Below, one piece after another: positions 24,992 through 26,753 of a DNA stretch of 26,753 nucleotides (position 1 is its first letter; the number at the start of each line of letters is the position of its first letter). The position numbers and the translations under genes are program-made. This stretch comes from 40-80 sp040394775 (GTDB lineage Bacteria > Bacteroidota > Bacteroidia > Flavobacteriales_D > Crocinitomicaceae). The notes under the pieces were generated by a model. The model had not been told where the DNA came from. It saw only the letters and a program-made list of their open reading frames with translations, and did not search any database. The stretch spans positions 1 through 26,753 of the forward strand of contig JBEBRN010000040.1 of the NCBI GenBank assembly GCA_040394775.1, given 5' to 3'.

Positions 24992-25054
24992 CAACGTCAG
25001 ATTAGGATTTCGTTTGTTTTTAACCGCAATTCGATGCAGTGATTCTGTCGAATT
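24992..25054. repeat. Intergenic module, copy 1 (direct repeat plus hairpin)
   Basis: CAACGTCAGATTAGGATTTC (24992-25011) is repeated with three to four changes as CAACGACGGATTAGGATGTC at 25174. It is followed by a stem AATTCGA (25028-25034)/TCGAATT (25048-25054) that is extended inside by CAG/CTG (25037-25039/25045-25047). Confidence 0.55.
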
Positions 25055-25099
25055 GAATGCACAATGCGATGTGCTGAGTTTACCGAAGTAGTCGCTAAG

Positions 25100-25114
25100 G
25101 ATTCTTCAAGAATC
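25100..25114. repeat. Short palindrome
   Basis: GATTCTT-C-AAGAATC, perfect 7-base arms around one base, between the two modules. It is too tight to be an RNA hairpin, so a DNA-binding site or a degenerate repeat border is more likely. Confidence 0.4.
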
Positions 25115-25173
25115 TACTGTGAATGTAATCTTTTCTTAGTGTTTAGACCTTAAACATACGAGTATCCAAAACT

Positions 25174-25230
25174 CAACGACGGATTAGGATGTCGTAACCT
25201 GTTCCGATGTAGAATCGGAATTGATTTTTT
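25174..25230. repeat. Intergenic module, copy 2 (direct repeat plus hairpin; possible terminator)
   Basis: The second module starts CAACGACGGATTAGGATGTC and is followed by a perfect stem TTCCGAT (25202-25208)/ATCGGAA (25214-25220) with a 5-base loop, then TTGATTTTTT. Read on the plus strand this resembles a weak intrinsic terminator that could end the carotenoid operon transcript, 220 bases after the last gene. Confidence 0.5.
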
Positions 25231-25273
25231 CGCCGGGACACAAACGACGACCACGAAGTAGCACCGAAGGTAA

Positions 25274-25330
25274 ATTGCCGTTACAAAAATAACTGTTTGA
25301 GCGCTAGCGAGTTTTATTTTTGTAGGCAAT
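25274..25330. repeat. Long inverted repeat with inner palindrome
   Basis: The arms ATTGCC (25274-25279) plus TACAAAAATAA (25282-25292) pair with TTATTTTTGTA (25314-25324) plus GGCAAT (25325-25330), 17 pairs with one 2-base bulge. The loop holds CGCTAGCG (25302-25309), a perfect palindrome, giving a nested cruciform-like structure. Confidence 0.7.
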
Positions 25331-25376
25331 GAGGAAGATTTGGGTGGCGAAAAAGATTATGGCGACGAGCTTTTTG

Positions 25377-25401
25377 TTACTTTTTGACGGACAAAAAGTA
25401 A
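25377..25401. repeat. Perfect 10-bp hairpin
   Basis: TTACTTTTTG (25377-25386), loop ACGGA, CAAAAAGTAA (25392-25401). A plausible bidirectional transcription-end structure between the convergent carotenoid operon and the secreted-protein gene, although it lacks a G/C-rich stem. Confidence 0.6.
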
Positions 25402-25635
25402 AAGAAAATAAAGAATTGAAATTTCAAACATCATTACGAATTGTAACTCAGCATATCAAAATAAAACAACTCCAAATAAACTGTTTGTAGACTCTGTTTT
25501 ATTTTTAATTTCTTCAAAATAAATACATTTAACCTATGTACAACAAACTATATTATGAACTTCTGTTGGCTATATTGTTGATAATGAATTAAGTTCACCT
25601 TTTTGGAGAAAGTTACGGATAAGCATTAAAATCAA

Positions 25636-26753
25636 TCATTCGATATTCGAACGAATTAGCGCAACATGTCCCATTTTTCGGATTTCCTTTCCATTGCCAT
25701 CTAATACATTTATTTGATAGCCGTAAACGCCAAAAGGAGCTTTCATTCCGTTATTCATGATGCCATCCCAACCGATTTTGATATCATCAGAAGTGAACAT
25801 AACATTGTTCCAACGGTCGAAAATAACCATGCTATAATGCTGAATTTCTGCCAAGTTAATGACAGGGAAGAAAATAGGATTATGTCCGCCAGGTGTAAAA
25901 GCATTCGGAATATAAATCACTGGATCAAAGACATAACAGACTTCATTTGATTGACTTTCTTCTATAAATCCAAAGACATTTTGACCTTCAATAGCTACGA
26001 CATAGTAACACACTTTTCCGTCCATGATGATGTTTTCATCGAGTTGATCTTCAAAGTTGAGTTGATTTCCAGAACCAACGAATATTGCAGGCCATTGATA
26101 AACGCCATTGATAGAACGGTATAACTCGTAATGTGCTACGCCACCATCAAATACGGAATAAGGTGACCAATGCACATTCAATGTCATGGAAGCTTCATTC
26201 ACTTGGTTCACTTTTGCTAAAATAGTCGTCACTTCATTCGCAGGATTGACAGTAAATCCACAACTATCTAAATACGAAACGCGATACGTATAGGACGCTT
26301 CATCTACATCGATTTCTTTTGTGTCTAAATATTCATTTTCAGGTCCATTGATAGTGACTCTTCCAATTTCTTCAAAGGTATTTCCATTCTTTCGCTCAAT
26401 GACTAATTCGGTCATATATGGTAAAACTTCCATATAATGTTTGATTAAAACCGCGTCTTGTTGAACAGTTGCAACTTTGGTATAATGATACGAAGGAACT
26501 TGACTGGCAATTTTAACTATTTTGATAAGGTTCGAAAAAGCGACAGTACCGTTTAAACTGATACCTTTGATAAATATAGCAGTGGAATCCTCATTTGCTA
26601 CGGAAAATAATTTGGTATAGCTATTAATTATCGTGTCGACGGCCACCCAACCTTGTGCAGTTTCTTTGAAAATGACATAGCTAATAGCACCGTTCCAGCC
26701 TTTGTACGAAGACCAATTTAGACGGACGTTTTTGGCGCATGGGTCATACGTGT
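25636..26753 (-). CDS. Secreted protein with gliding-motility/T9SS C-terminal domain, 5' end outside the window
   Basis: The reading frame is open to the right edge: beyond the GTG at 26646 it continues with DPCAKNVRLNWSSYKGW and further codons, so the gene starts outside the window and that GTG is not its start. The visible ~372 residues include fibronectin/Ig-like repeats (SYTYRVSYLDSCGFTVNPA, LNVHWSPYSVFDGGVAHYEL) and a C-terminal CHU_C/TIGR04131-type domain: VIYIPNAFTPGGHNPIFFPV, YSMVIFDRWNNVMFTSDD, GWDGIMNNGMKAPFGVYGYQ, ending VALIR. That domain is a type B signal for export through the type IX secretion system. The protein is thus expected at the cell surface or secreted; its specific job is not visible. 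Confidence 0.9.
   Translation of the reverse strand, partial: TYDPCAKNVRLNWSSYKGWNGAISYVIFKETAQGWVAVDTIINSYTKLFSVANEDSTAIFIKGISLNGTVAFSNLIKIVKIASQVPSYHYTKVATVQQDAVLIKHYMEVLPYMTELVIERKNGNTFEEIGRVTINGPENEYLDTKEIDVDEASYTYRVSYLDSCGFTVNPANEVTTILAKVNQVNEASMTLNVHWSPYSVFDGGVAHYELYRSINGVYQWPAIFVGSGNQLNFEDQLDENIIMDGKVCYYVVAIEGQNVFGFIEESQSNEVCYVFDPVIYIPNAFTPGGHNPIFFPVINLAEIQHYSMVIFDRWNNVMFTSDDIKIGWDGIMNNGMKAPFGVYGYQINVLDGNGKEIRKMGHVALIRSNIE

Larger units (their letters stand above)
24981..25635. other. Gene-free region with repeated modules and hairpins
   Basis: 655 bases between convergent genes. I see no convincing coding frame. The left two thirds (24990-25401) hold a duplicated module and five inverted repeats listed separately. 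The remainder (25402-25635) is plain AT-rich sequence. The wording around CGCCGGGACACAAACGACG and TTTGAGCGCTAGCGAG resembles intergenic repeats I recall from Flavobacteriales genomes, unverified. Confidence 0.6.

Noticed and set aside
25290..25420. Minus-strand peptide with lysine-rich start (PSKSNKKLVAIIFF) across the intergenic hairpins
   Set aside because: It translates the inverted repeats themselves, has no start codon context and stops within about 35 codons.

Overview
The window looks like a chromosomal segment of an AT-rich Bacteroidota, most likely a Flavobacteriales member. Supporting signs are a T9SS/gliding-motility-associated C-terminal domain (right edge), a TonB-dependent receptor with a carboxypeptidase-regulatory-like N-terminal domain, a DnaE-type polymerase fused to a proofreading exonuclease, a CrtYcd-type lycopene cyclase, and TAnnTTTG-like promoter elements. 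Genus is not determined. No tRNA, rRNA, CRISPR array or recognisable IS transposase was seen.

Left part (1-4105, all minus strand): a rearranged type I restriction-modification locus. hsdM is intact. It is followed by a hairpin-bearing spacer, a 23-codon leftover of an hsdS 5' end, a DUF1016/YhcG-like PD-(D/E)XK nuclease gene, and an ORF that starts as HsdS but ends as the C-terminal domain of HsdR. This apparent HsdS-HsdR chimera is the most unusual item in the window. The helicase/nuclease body of HsdR is not in the window.

Middle left (4323-16636, minus strand): housekeeping and envelope genes: a TatA-like protein, a CPA2 cation/proton antiporter with TrkA-C domains, an XRE/S24 LexA-like regulator, a YihY/BrkB membrane protein, an Mpo1-like protein, dnaE with a fused exonuclease, then a 352-bp gap holding two tandem copies of a 111-bp repeat, and a TonB-dependent receptor.

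Middle right (16768-24980, plus strand): a ten-gene, nearly gapless carotenoid/photoprotection operon: MarR-type regulator, crtI, crtB, SRPBCC protein, crtZ-like hydroxylase, fused lycopene cyclase, lipocalin lipoprotein, photolyase/cryptochrome, TIGR01777-type NAD(P)-binding protein and a UbiA-like membrane protein. The enzymes present would convert GGPP via phytoene, lycopene and beta-carotene to hydroxylated carotenoid (zeaxanthin-like). GGPP synthase and a ketolase are not in the window. The operon is divergent from the TonB receptor, and two near-identical 15-bp palindromes in the shared promoter region are good candidates for operators of the MarR-type protein.

Right edge: a 655-bp gene-free region (24981-25635) containing repeated modules and several hairpins, then the 3' part of a large secreted protein with a gliding-motility/T9SS C-terminal domain, cut by the window end.
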